NCBI GenBank assembly: GCA_963756745.1
Contig: CAVWOU010000010.1
Coordinates: forward strand, 310,001-374,000
DNA from: DASPWW01 sp963756745
Lineage (GTDB): Bacteria; Actinomycetota; Thermoleophilia; Solirubrobacterales; 70-9
Length of the DNA stretch: 64,000 bases
Direction of reading: 5' to 3'
The position numbers were made by a program, and so were the translations under genes. A model generated the notes under the pieces. The model was not told the origin of the DNA. It was given only the letters and a program-made list of their open reading frames with translations, and searched no databases. Numbering within the stretch: the stretch's first letter is position 1; every line of letters begins with the position of its first letter. This document shows, piece after piece, positions 50,198-58,302 of the stretch.

Positions 50198-51940
50198 CTA
50201 CAGCAGCCCGGCCGACAGCACCTCGCGCGCGATCGGAGCGGCCACGGCCCCGCCGCCCCCCTGCACGTTCACGACCAGCACGGCCACGGCGATCTTGGGA
50301 TTGTTCGCCGGCGCGAAGGAGGTGAACCACGCGTCCTCCTCGGGCTCGGCGCCGGCGCCCTGGTCGGCAGACGCCGGCGCCGGGCCGAGCTCGGCCGTCC
50401 CGGTCTTGCCGGCGACCTCGATTCCGGGCAGCGCGGCGGCTGTGCCGGTTCCGTTGGACACGACGCCCACCATCAGGTCGCGCAGCGTGGCCGCGATCGC
50501 CCCCGAGGTGACCCTCACGGGCTCGGCGTCGGGGCCCAGCCGGGGCTCTGAGACGATCGACGTCGGGCTCCGCATTCCGCGTGCGGCGATCGTCTGCGAC
50601 ACCGAGGCCATCGAGAGCGGCGTCGCGAGCACCTCCCCCTGGCCGATGGCGCTGACCGCCAGATCGAGGTCGTCGCCGATCGACGTGGGGATCGTGCTCT
50701 CGGGCGGCATGATCGCGGCGGTCGCCTGGGCGTTGAAAAGGGTCGGCTCGGAGTTCCACCCGAAGCGCTCGGCCGTGGCAACCAGCTTGTCGTTGCCGAT
50801 CTCCGGCCCGAGCGGCGCGAACACCGTGTTGCAGGAGTTGGCGAAGCTCTGAACGAACGTGCCCCCGCACGCCGCATCGCCCGCGTTCGTGATCTCCCGA
50901 CCCTCGACGAACGTGGATGACTCGACGGGAAATGTGTCGTTGAGCTTCACGACGTCCGACTCGAGCGCGGCAACCGTCGTGACGACCTTGAACGTCGACC
51001 CCGGGGGCTGGGGCGAGGAGTATGCGATCCCGGCGACTCCCAACACCGAGCCGTCCTTGGCGTCGAGCACCGCCACCCCTCCGAACGCGCTTCCCAGCGC
51101 GGTTACCGCCGCCTCCTGCAACAGCGGGTCGATCGTCGTGCGGACCGGCTCGCCCTTGACCGGGTCGGCGCTGGCGAGCACGCGGCTCTGGCTCCCGCCC
51201 CCGGCGTCGCTCGAGGCGAGCAACTCGCCCCCCGGCTGACCGGCGAGCCGCGTGTTGAACGCCTTCTCGAGCCCGCTCTTCCCCGCCAGCGCGCCGTCGG
51301 GGAACCCGCGCTGCTCGAGCTTGGCTTCCTCGGCGCCCTTCGGGACCCCGAGCTCGCCGGCCACGTTGATCGTCGCGCCGCTGATCGGCGAGCTGCGTGC
51401 CGAGGACGGTCCCTCGGCCAGCGGCGTGCCGTTCTCGGCGAGGATCGGCGCGCGCTCGGGGAGATCGATGCGACGGGAAAGGCTCTCACCCTCGGATAGC
51501 CCCGGGAACACGAGATGGGGCGCCCACGCGATCTCGCCGTCGGCGACCGGGATCGCCAGCGTCCCACCCACGTCCCCGAACGCGTGGGTGCGCACGTCGA
51601 CCGGCACCGTCACCGCCTCCTGGCCCGAAACCGTCTCGATGCCGTCAGGATCGTGTGGCTCGACCGACTCGATCGTCGCGGTTCGCTCGGCCTCGTCGTA
51701 CAGCGTGGTGAAGCGGTCGATGGGATACCTGGCCGCCATGTCCTCGGTCAGCTCCCCGTGCATCGCCTCGTAGTCCTGACGGGCCCAGGCCTCGGTGAAG
51801 CGCTGCGCCGCCTCCTCGGAGGCCGACCGACCTCCGACGATCACCCCGAGCACGAAGGCCGCAAGCCCGAGCACAGCCACGGGCATGGCGCGGGTTAGGA
51901 TGCGCCGACGGCGCTCCGCCTGGGGACTGATCGCGCTCAA
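50198..51940 (-). CDS. Class B penicillin-binding protein (MecA_N/PBP2a-like)
   Basis: 580 residues. Cross-links peptidoglycan outside the membrane. One N-terminal helix (VAVLGLAAFVLGVIVGG), then an NTF2-like MecA_N domain (AAQRFTEAWARQDYEAM), a dimerisation domain, and the transpeptidase. Ser315 is the nucleophile in PGSTFKVV; S-C-N occurs in FANSCNTVFAP and KTG in VAGKTGTAEL. All three active motifs are present. The TTG at 51940 adds a basic cytoplasmic stretch; an ATG near 51887 is the alternative. It is divergent from the MarP-like protease, and both act in the cell envelope. Confidence 0.9.
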   Translation of the reverse strand: MSAISPQAERRRRILTRAMPVAVLGLAAFVLGVIVGGRSASEEAAQRFTEAWARQDYEAMHGELTEDMAARYPIDRFTTLYDEAERTATIESVEPHDPDGIETVSGQEAVTVPVDVRTHAFGDVGGTLAIPVADGEIAWAPHLVFPGLSEGESLSRRIDLPERAPILAENGTPLAEGPSSARSSPISGATINVAGELGVPKGAEEAKLEQRGFPDGALAGKSGLEKAFNTRLAGQPGGELLASSDAGGGSQSRVLASADPVKGEPVRTTIDPLLQEAAVTALGSAFGGVAVLDAKDGSVLGVAGIAYSSPQPPGSTFKVVTTVAALESDVVKLNDTFPVESSTFVEGREITNAGDAACGGTFVQSFANSCNTVFAPLGPEIGNDKLVATAERFGWNSEPTLFNAQATAAIMPPESTIPTSIGDDLDLAVSAIGQGEVLATPLSMASVSQTIAARGMRSPTSIVSEPRLGPDAEPVRVTSGAIAATLRDLMVGVVSNGTGTAAALPGIEVAGKTGTAELGPAPASADQGAGAEPEEDAWFTSFAPANNPKIAVAVLVVNVQGGGGAVAAPIAREVLSAGLL

Positions 51941-52132
51941 CCGGTGAAACGCCGCCCTACGCGCAGCGTCCAGGTGCGTGACGTCTTGCCCTCGAACATA
52001 GTGTCGATATCCAGTGGTCGCTAACCCCGCCGGACAAGCCGGTTGGTCCCACGGGCGACAGGCTATCCGGTCAGCCCGTCGGCGCAACACCCGTACATTC
52101 GCAGTGAGCGCCGCACGGACGGACTCGGACTC

Positions 52133-53281
52133 GTGACCTCGATCGACTGGCTGATCATCCTCTTCGTCGCGGCTCTCGCCGTGTTGGGCTACCGGCAGGG
52201 CCTCGTCGTCGGCGCGCTCTCGCTGGCGGGGTTTGCCGCCGGCGCCGTGCTCGGGGCACGATTCGGCCCCGAGCTGCTGTCGGAAGGGTCCGAGTCTCCT
52301 TACGCCCCCGCGACGGCGTTGCTCGGCGGTCTCCTGCTCGGCGGCATCGCGGCCGTCGCGCTCGAGGGAGTCGCGCGCGTGGCGCGCACGAGGTGGGTTC
52401 GGGAGGGACTCGGGGCGTCGGTGGACGGAGTGGGCGGCGCCGCCCTGCTCGCCGCGCTCGCGCTCGCGCTCGCCTGGGTGCTCGGTGCCGTCGCCCTGCA
52501 CACCCCGGGCGCCCGCGAGCTCCGCTCCGACATCCAGCGCTCGGTGATCCTCCAGGAGCTGAACGAGCTCCTCCCGCCCTCCGGGCCGGTGCTGAGGGTG
52601 CTGAACCGGATCGACCCGACCCCGACCGTGCCCGGCCCCGAGGCCCGAGTCCCGGCGCCCGACATGGCGATCGCCCGCGACCCGGACGTCGAGCGTGCCG
52701 GGGAGAGCGTGGTGCGCGTCCTGGGAACCGCGTGTGGGTTGGGGATCTCGGGCTCGGGATGGGTCGCCGCGCCGGAGCTCGTCGTGACGAACGCTCACGT
52801 GGTCGCCGGCCAGCAGGACACCACGGTGACGACTCGCAGCGGCGCGGAGGTGGGCGCCACCCCCGTTCACTTCGATCCCCGAAACGATGTCGCCGTGCTT
52901 CAGGTCGATGGCCTTGTCGAGCCGCCGCTGCCCCTCGCCGAGACCCAGCGCCCCGGGACGCGTGCGGCGGTGCTCGGCTACCCGGAGGACGGTTCGTTCA
53001 CGGTCACGCCGGCGAGGCTCGGCGCCGCCGGCGAGGTCGTGAGCGAGGACGCGTACGGGCGCGGGCCGGTGACCCGGAAGATGGTCTCGTTCCGCGGCGA
53101 CGTTCGGCAGGGAAACTCCGGCGGGCCCGCCGTAGATGCCGGCGGGAGCGTCCTGACGACGGTGTTCGCCGCTTCGGTCGGCGCGGTGCCCGACGGCGGC
53201 CTCGGTGTTCCGGATGGGATCGTCGAGCGGGCACTTGCCGAAGCGGATCAGCCGGTCGACACGGGACCGTGCGTGACGTGA
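52133..53281 (+). CDS. MarP-like membrane serine protease (CvpA domain plus trypsin-like domain)
   Basis: 382 residues. Four N-terminal membrane helices with the colicin-V-production pattern (SIDWLIILFVAALAVLGYRQG) precede an extracellular chymotrypsin-like protease. The triad is His222 (VTNAHVVAG), Asp252 (RNDVAVLQV) and Ser329 (RQGNSGGPAV). In Mycobacterium tuberculosis MarP activates a peptidoglycan hydrolase under acid stress; a similar envelope-stress role is inferred. I chose the GTG at 52133 because the first helix starts three residues later. Divergent from the PBP gene. Confidence 0.87.
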   Translation: MTSIDWLIILFVAALAVLGYRQGLVVGALSLAGFAAGAVLGARFGPELLSEGSESPYAPATALLGGLLLGGIAAVALEGVARVARTRWVREGLGASVDGVGGAALLAALALALAWVLGAVALHTPGARELRSDIQRSVILQELNELLPPSGPVLRVLNRIDPTPTVPGPEARVPAPDMAIARDPDVERAGESVVRVLGTACGLGISGSGWVAAPELVVTNAHVVAGQQDTTVTTRSGAEVGATPVHFDPRNDVAVLQVDGLVEPPLPLAETQRPGTRAAVLGYPEDGSFTVTPARLGAAGEVVSEDAYGRGPVTRKMVSFRGDVRQGNSGGPAVDAGGSVLTTVFAASVGAVPDGGLGVPDGIVERALAEADQPVDTGPCVT

Positions 53282-53302
53282 CGAAACGCCCGGGGGCCAG
53301 GG

Positions 53303-53316
53303 GTACGGTTCTGTAC
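53303..53316 (+). promoter_or_regulatory. Candidate HxlR operator
   Basis: GTACGGTTCTGTAC, that is GTAC-6 bases-GTAC, lies 10 bases before the GTG of the HxlR gene. HxlR-family repressors usually bind small palindromes over their own promoter. Single occurrence, so this is inference. Confidence 0.4.
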
Positions 53317-53325
53317 TCTGGGTTC

Positions 53326-53730
53326 GTGGGAGCAATCTCTGCCGAGAGCAGGGCGGGCGCGCGTGCGGCACGCGTGTGCCCGGACTTTCACGCAGCAGTC
53401 GAGTTGATCGGCAAGCGATGGACCGGCGCGATCCTGTGGGCGCTCACGGAGCGCCCGCACTACTTCGCGGAGCTCTCGTTCGCGATACCCGGGCTCTCGG
53501 ACCGACTCCTGTCGAGCCGGCTTCGGGAGCTCGAGGCAGAGGGCCTGGTGGAGCGCTCCGTCCACGCGGGCACGCCCGCGAGGGTCTCCTACGCGCTGAC
53601 CGAGAAGGGAAGGGCGCTCGAGCCCGCCATCCGTCAGCTTCGCGCATGGGCGAAGCGCTGGAACGGCGAGACTTCGAACGGAAGCCGAGCCGGAGCCACC
53701 CGACGCGCATCGGCGCGCGACGCCGCCTGA
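53326..53730 (+). CDS. HxlR-family transcriptional regulator
   Basis: 134 residues. CPDFHAAVELIGKRWTGAILW is the HxlR hallmark with the single N-terminal cysteine that senses electrophiles or disulphide stress in characterised members; a second residue for redox pairing is not seen. The wing and helix region ELSFAIPGLSDRLLSSRLRELE follows. Starts with a GTG at 53326; the frame further upstream is out of family. Likely regulates itself, and possibly other genes not identified here. It converges on the small gene at 53734. Confidence 0.88.
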   Translation: MGAISAESRAGARAARVCPDFHAAVELIGKRWTGAILWALTERPHYFAELSFAIPGLSDRLLSSRLRELEAEGLVERSVHAGTPARVSYALTEKGRALEPAIRQLRAWAKRWNGETSNGSRAGATRRASARDAA

Positions 53731-53733
53731 TAT

Positions 53734-53931
53734 CTAGCCGGGTCGGGCGGCCCCGGAGTCCGCGGCCAGGCGGCCGGTGAGCAGCTGGCGGTACGTGCCT
53801 GCCCAGACCTCGCGGTGCCACACCGGGAGATCCGTAGCGAGGCTGTCGTTGCTCAGGTGGGCGCGGTAGAAGTCGTCCGACCGGAGGCCGTAGTTCCTCT
53901 CGAACATCTCCAGCACGCGCTCGAGGTCCAT
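53734..53931 (-). CDS. Small conserved-looking hypothetical protein
   Basis: 65 residues from the ATG at 53931, chosen because AGGGGA lies seven bases upstream; an ATG at 53961 would add ten residues. MDLERVLEMFERNYGLRSDD and the later VWHREVWAGTYRQLL look like a short all-helical protein. The pattern of an acidic first helix, Y-G turn and later Trp resembles small antitoxin-like proteins seen beside toxin genes, but no toxin is adjacent. Function unassigned. Confidence 0.5.
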   Translation of the reverse strand: MDLERVLEMFERNYGLRSDDFYRAHLSNDSLATDLPVWHREVWAGTYRQLLTGRLAADSGAARPG

Positions 53932-54095
53932 GGCGTCATCCCCTGCGGGGCTCGCCTTCATGCATGGCCTTCGCTGCTGCCCTCCACGGAAGCCAGAAAT
54001 ACCCCGTGAGCCGGCTCTCCAAACCTGCCGGGGCCGACGGAACCGGCTACCCCTTCGACGCCGGTCGCCCGATGAGGCGATGGAGCGCCCGCGGG

Positions 54096-54668
54096 TCACC
54101 ACTCGCGGGGGTTACCAGGCCGGATCCGATCGCGAACGAGCACCGCTTCCACGACCTCGACCGGCGGCGGGCCGGTGGTCTCGCGGTAGAGCCGAAGCTG
54201 GTCGTCGCCGAGCGCCGCGAACGCCGCCTCGACCTGGTCGAGGTACGCGGCAATCACGACCGCGCCGGAGGGCGGCTGCGGGGCGCGGTGGGCCGGCTTC
54301 GCGCGGTAAGCGAAGACTCGCTCGAATCCCCCCATCGCGGGCACCTCGATGCGGTCGTAGCGAATCTCCCGAACATCGAGGCGCAGCAGTTCCTCCTCGC
54401 TCACCTCGACCAGGCCCCCGTTCGGGGCCTCGGCCTCGTCGTCCGAGGACTCGATCGTCAGCCCGAGCACGTGCGGGGGAATGCTTCCGTCGGCCCGACG
54501 CGCGAACGTCTTCTCAAGCGCGCGGTTGTCGCGGAACTGGGACCACCGCCTCCGCCAGCCCGCGAGACGCGCCGGGGTCGGCTCCGGCACGGCTCGGCCG
54601 AGCGTTCGCGCCGCGCTCTCGGGACTGACCAGCGAGCCGTACGCGAACATGGCGACGCGCCCCAGCAT
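54096..54668 (-). CDS. Gamma-glutamylcyclotransferase-like protein
   Basis: 190 residues. MFAYGSLVSPES near the N-terminus is the YGSL nucleotide-free substrate loop of the GGCT/AIG2 fold. Further in, LVEVSEEELLRLDVREIRYDRI includes the D-x-R-E stretch where the catalytic Glu normally sits. The family opens gamma-glutamyl amino acids to 5-oxoproline or degrades glutathione; the substrate here is not fixed. Start at 54668 or 54650. The overlap with the helicase end is discussed separately. Confidence 0.75.
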   Translation of the reverse strand: MLGRVAMFAYGSLVSPESAARTLGRAVPEPTPARLAGWRRRWSQFRDNRALEKTFARRADGSIPPHVLGLTIESSDDEAEAPNGGLVEVSEEELLRLDVREIRYDRIEVPAMGGFERVFAYRAKPAHRAPQPPSGAVVIAAYLDQVEAAFAALGDDQLRLYRETTGPPPVEVVEAVLVRDRIRPGNPREW

Positions 54669-57600
54669 GTGCCCTCATCCCGAGCTTGCGGCCGGTCAGG
54701 TCCTTGGGATGCGAGCACAGGCGCTCGCGCGCGGGGCAGTCGTTGCACAGCGCCCAGTGCGGGGATGCGGTCACCTCGAACCGCCCCTCGCCGACCCCGG
54801 CTACGAGCTCATCGAGGTGCGCTCTCGCGGCCTCCAGCTCCTCTCGGCCGAACTCCGATGCCACCACGCCGCCACCCCGGTCAAGGAAGGCGTACGCGGT
54901 CCTCACCGACGTCGCGGATCCGGCCGACGCCGCGAGCGCATAGATCTCGCGCTGCACGGCGTAGCGATCCACCAGCTCGTCCGGCGTCGCCTCGGCGAGC
55001 GAGTCGGTCTTGTAATCGATCACCAGCGGTCCGCGCTCGGTGTCCGCGAGCATGTCGATCGTGCCGCGCACGATCGAGCCCCCGACGGGCAACAGGAACG
55101 GCATCTCGGGATGCACGCGGGCCTCGCTGTGGCGGAGCTCGGCACACAGCTCGGAGTCGAGCCACGCCGAGACCATCGCCCCGGCGCGCTCCACCTCTGT
55201 CTCTGCGGCGTCGAGCCGCTCGCGGCGCAGCAGCTCGGCCGACAGTGCTTGCGGAGGGGGGCGCCACCCGTGGCGGGCGCTCCACTCGAGCATTCCGTGC
55301 ACCGCGGTGCCGAATCCAAACCGTCGCGCCGCTCCGCTCGCCTCGCCGCCCGCGCCGTCGTCGCCATCGCCGCCGACGTCGCCTCGCGGGGGGAGCGTGA
55401 GAATCCGCTCGGCGTAGAACCGGTATCCGCAGCGCCCGTACGCGGCGAGCGCCGAGTACGAGAGATGCCCGGGCGCGGGCTGGGGTCGGCGGTCGGGGCG
55501 GGCGATCGGGGGAGCGCCTCGGGCCGGAAGAGCCGCCTCTGCGGGAACCGACGGTTCGGGGGCGAGTGCCTCGAACAACGCCGGAACGGGTCGGTTGACG
55601 CGAACGGCGATCTGCCCCGGGCCGAAGCGGGCGTCGAGCCCCGGACGCGGCTGCGGAGCGGGTACCGGGATGACGCCGTCGTCCGGCTCCTCGATGCCGA
55701 GCCCGGCGAGCAGGCGCTCGCTGACCGGGGTCGTAGCGGGGGGTCCGTCGTCCGGGATCGACCTCCCGGGCCGGTATGAGCCGCTGAGGATCAGGTGGTC
55801 CTGAGCGCGGGTCGCCGCCACGTAGGCGAGCCGGCAGCTCTCGGCCACCTCGTCGCGCTCCGCCTTCTCGGTGAGGTCGTCGTAGTCGTACAGCCGGATC
55901 GCCTTGGCGCCGAATCGCGCAAGCTGGATTCCGATCCGCGGCGGTGCTGCTTCCTCGTCGTCTGCGTTCATCTCATCGCCGTTCGCGCGGTCGATACGCA
56001 CCGCGGGCGGCCGCCCGCCCGCCATCAGATGGCGGCCGAGATCGGCGACCGCGACGACCGGGAACTCGAGGCCCTTCGCCGCGTGGACCGTCATCACGCG
56101 GACGCCCTCGTGCTGCTCGGCCTCGGTCGCGGCCTCGCCCTCTCGGGCCGGGCCTCCCGCCGACTCCTCGACGAAGTCCAGGAAGCCCCGTAGGTCGCGT
56201 CCGTCGGCCGCCTCGTAGGCCCGCGCCATTCGCATCAGCTTGCGCACGTTGGCGAGCCGGCGCGTTCCGCCTGGCAGCATCAGGGCCGCGAGGTCGTAGC
56301 CGAGTGCGGTGATCGCGCGGTCGATCAGCTCCTCGAGCCCGAGCCGCGGGGAGTCTTCGCGCAGCCCCTCCACGGTGTCGCAAAAGCGGCGCAGCCGTTC
56401 AGCGTCGTGGTCTGGAATCGCATCGAGCCACTCACGGGCCTTCTCGTCGAGACCTCCCTCCCGCGATCCGAAGCGCTTCTCGATCGTCGGCCACAGGTGC
56501 ATGCGGTCGCCGGCCGCGCGGCGCAGCAGCCACAGCGTGTCGGGAAGCACGCCGCACGCCGGAGAGGAGAGCGCGCCGAGCACGCAGTGGTCGTCGAGCG
56601 GGTTCGCGATCACCCCGAGGATGCGTCGCGCGTCGTCGACCTGCTGGTGCGACCAGTAGCCGCGGCCGCCGACGACGTAGGGCGCCAACCCCGCCCGCTC
56701 CAGCTCCGCTTCGTACGCGGCGACGTGCGTGTAGGCGCGCAGCAGCACGACCATGTCGCCTGCCGGGACCCCGTGCTCGTCTCGCAGCGAGCGCAACCGC
56801 GATGTCAGGAACCGGGCCTCCGCGATCCTGTCGGGAGCGGAGGGGTAGTCACCCGTTACGGTGATCCCGAGCTCGTCGGCCTTCCACTCGCTGCCGGCCG
56901 GCGTCAGCAGGAGCTCCACGGGTGGGATTTCTCGACTGGGGCGGTCGGCTCCGACCGTCAGCGGCTTGAACCCCTCGAGGAGCGCGTCCCCGACGGCGTT
57001 CGTCGCGGCGACGATCTCCGCGACCGCGCGGAAGCTGCCGCTCAGGGGCAGCACCTCCGCGCAATCGTCGGGTTGAGCCCGGATCCGGTCGCGCTCGTGC
57101 TGGAACACGCGGAGGTCGGCGTGGCGGAACCCGTAGATGGACTGGAACTCGTCGCCGACCGCGAACACGTGGGTGTCGGGCCCCTTCAGGAGGCGCACGA
57201 GCGCGAGCTGGAGCTCGTTCGTGTCCTGGAACTCGTCGACCATCACGTGGCGGAAGCGCTCCCGGTATGCATCCCCGATAGCCGGGCGCTCGCGGAGCAA
57301 GCGCACCGCCTCGAGCTCGAGATCGGAGAAGTCGAGCCCCGAGCGCTCCTCCTTGAGCGTCGCGAAGCGCTCCCCGAAGCCGCGAACGAGCTCGGACAGG
57401 TGTCCGTACAGCTCGGCCGTGTCGCGCTCCACGACCGCGCGGCGGGCGGCCCTCCATGCCTCGCGGTAGCGCCCGCACGCGGGCCCGGCAAACGCCTTCG
57501 CGCCCGAGTTGAGCTCGAGCGCGGCGAGCTCGGACTCGTCCGGGGGCGAGCTCGGGTCGAGCTCGGCGGCCGTGGCGATCCGGTTGAGGTTGTCGCGACC

Positions 57601-58302
57601 CGCGGGCGATTCCGTCGTCTCGTCGAGCGCGGCCCTGGCCGCCGCCACGAGCTCGCCCACCGCCGCCCCGGGGTCCGACGGCCGCGGGTCGGGCAGCGCC
57701 ACGCCCGGCTGACCGAGGCTTCGAAGCTCGTCGTGGGCGGTCCGCACCAGCTCGCGGAGCGGTCCGATGCGAACCGCCGCGACGAGCCGGGCGATCTCGT
57801 GGTCCGCGGCCGAGAGCAGGGTGTCGAGGGCCTCCTCGAACGCCTTCGCGGCCACGCGATCGGCCTCCGGCTCGTCGAGCACCCGGAACCGCGGGTCGAG
57901 GCCCACCGCCACCGGGTGGGAGGCGAGGAGCCGCCGGCAGAAGCCGTGGATCGTCGAGATCCACGCTCGCTCGCTGTCGCGGCTCAGCTTCGCGAGCAGC
58001 TCCGCCCGCTCACCCTCGGCGCGCGCTGCACGGGCCGCGAGCTCGGTCCTCACACGGTGTCGAAGCTCAGCGGCCGCCCGCTCGGTGAACGTGAAGGCGA
58101 GGATCCCGTCGACTCCCTCGAGCTCCTGGGCGGCGGCGCAGTAGCGCTCGACGAGCACCCGGGTCTTGCCGGTCCCTGCGCCGGCCTCGAGCAGCACGTC
58201 GCGGTCGCGCGCCTCGATCGCGCGCCGCTGCTCCGGCGTCGGCCCCGCCCCCTGCTCGGGCGCCGGCGCCACCTTAGCGAGCTCGAGCTGAACGGCTCTC
58301 AC
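54514..58302 (-). CDS. UvrD/AddA-like helicase-nuclease subunit
   Basis: 1262 residues as read. SF1A helicase: P-loop GAGTGKT at 41-47, TFTERAAAELRHRV, Walker B VDEFQDTNELQL, GDEFQSIYGFRHAD and VMTVHAAKGLEFPV. The C-terminal third is a PD-(D/E)xK nuclease (LVIDYKTDSL) with Fe-S cysteines, one in AYGRCGYRFY and three in CNDCPARERLC. This is the AddA/AdnB-type subunit for double-strand-break end processing. GTG start overlaps the AddB-like stop. The true end is probably a TGA at 54675, reached if one G at 54679-54681 is extra; as read the frame runs 155 bases into the next gene. Confidence 0.87.
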   Translation of the reverse strand: MRAVQLELAKVAPAPEQGAGPTPEQRRAIEARDRDVLLEAGAGTGKTRVLVERYCAAAQELEGVDGILAFTFTERAAAELRHRVRTELAARAARAEGERAELLAKLSRDSERAWISTIHGFCRRLLASHPVAVGLDPRFRVLDEPEADRVAAKAFEEALDTLLSAADHEIARLVAAVRIGPLRELVRTAHDELRSLGQPGVALPDPRPSDPGAAVGELVAAARAALDETTESPAGRDNLNRIATAAELDPSSPPDESELAALELNSGAKAFAGPACGRYREAWRAARRAVVERDTAELYGHLSELVRGFGERFATLKEERSGLDFSDLELEAVRLLRERPAIGDAYRERFRHVMVDEFQDTNELQLALVRLLKGPDTHVFAVGDEFQSIYGFRHADLRVFQHERDRIRAQPDDCAEVLPLSGSFRAVAEIVAATNAVGDALLEGFKPLTVGADRPSREIPPVELLLTPAGSEWKADELGITVTGDYPSAPDRIAEARFLTSRLRSLRDEHGVPAGDMVVLLRAYTHVAAYEAELERAGLAPYVVGGRGYWSHQQVDDARRILGVIANPLDDHCVLGALSSPACGVLPDTLWLLRRAAGDRMHLWPTIEKRFGSREGGLDEKAREWLDAIPDHDAERLRRFCDTVEGLREDSPRLGLEELIDRAITALGYDLAALMLPGGTRRLANVRKLMRMARAYEAADGRDLRGFLDFVEESAGGPAREGEAATEAEQHEGVRVMTVHAAKGLEFPVVAVADLGRHLMAGGRPPAVRIDRANGDEMNADDEEAAPPRIGIQLARFGAKAIRLYDYDDLTEKAERDEVAESCRLAYVAATRAQDHLILSGSYRPGRSIPDDGPPATTPVSERLLAGLGIEEPDDGVIPVPAPQPRPGLDARFGPGQIAVRVNRPVPALFEALAPEPSVPAEAALPARGAPPIARPDRRPQPAPGHLSYSALAAYGRCGYRFYAERILTLPPRGDVGGDGDDGAGGEASGAARRFGFGTAVHGMLEWSARHGWRPPPQALSAELLRRERLDAAETEVERAGAMVSAWLDSELCAELRHSEARVHPEMPFLLPVGGSIVRGTIDMLADTERGPLVIDYKTDSLAEATPDELVDRYAVQREIYALAASAGSATSVRTAYAFLDRGGGVVASEFGREELEAARAHLDELVAGVGEGRFEVTASPHWALCNDCPARERLCSHPKDLTGRKLGMRAHAGARRHVRVRLAGQSRERGANARPSRAGADPGASRGLAEAVVPVPRQPRA

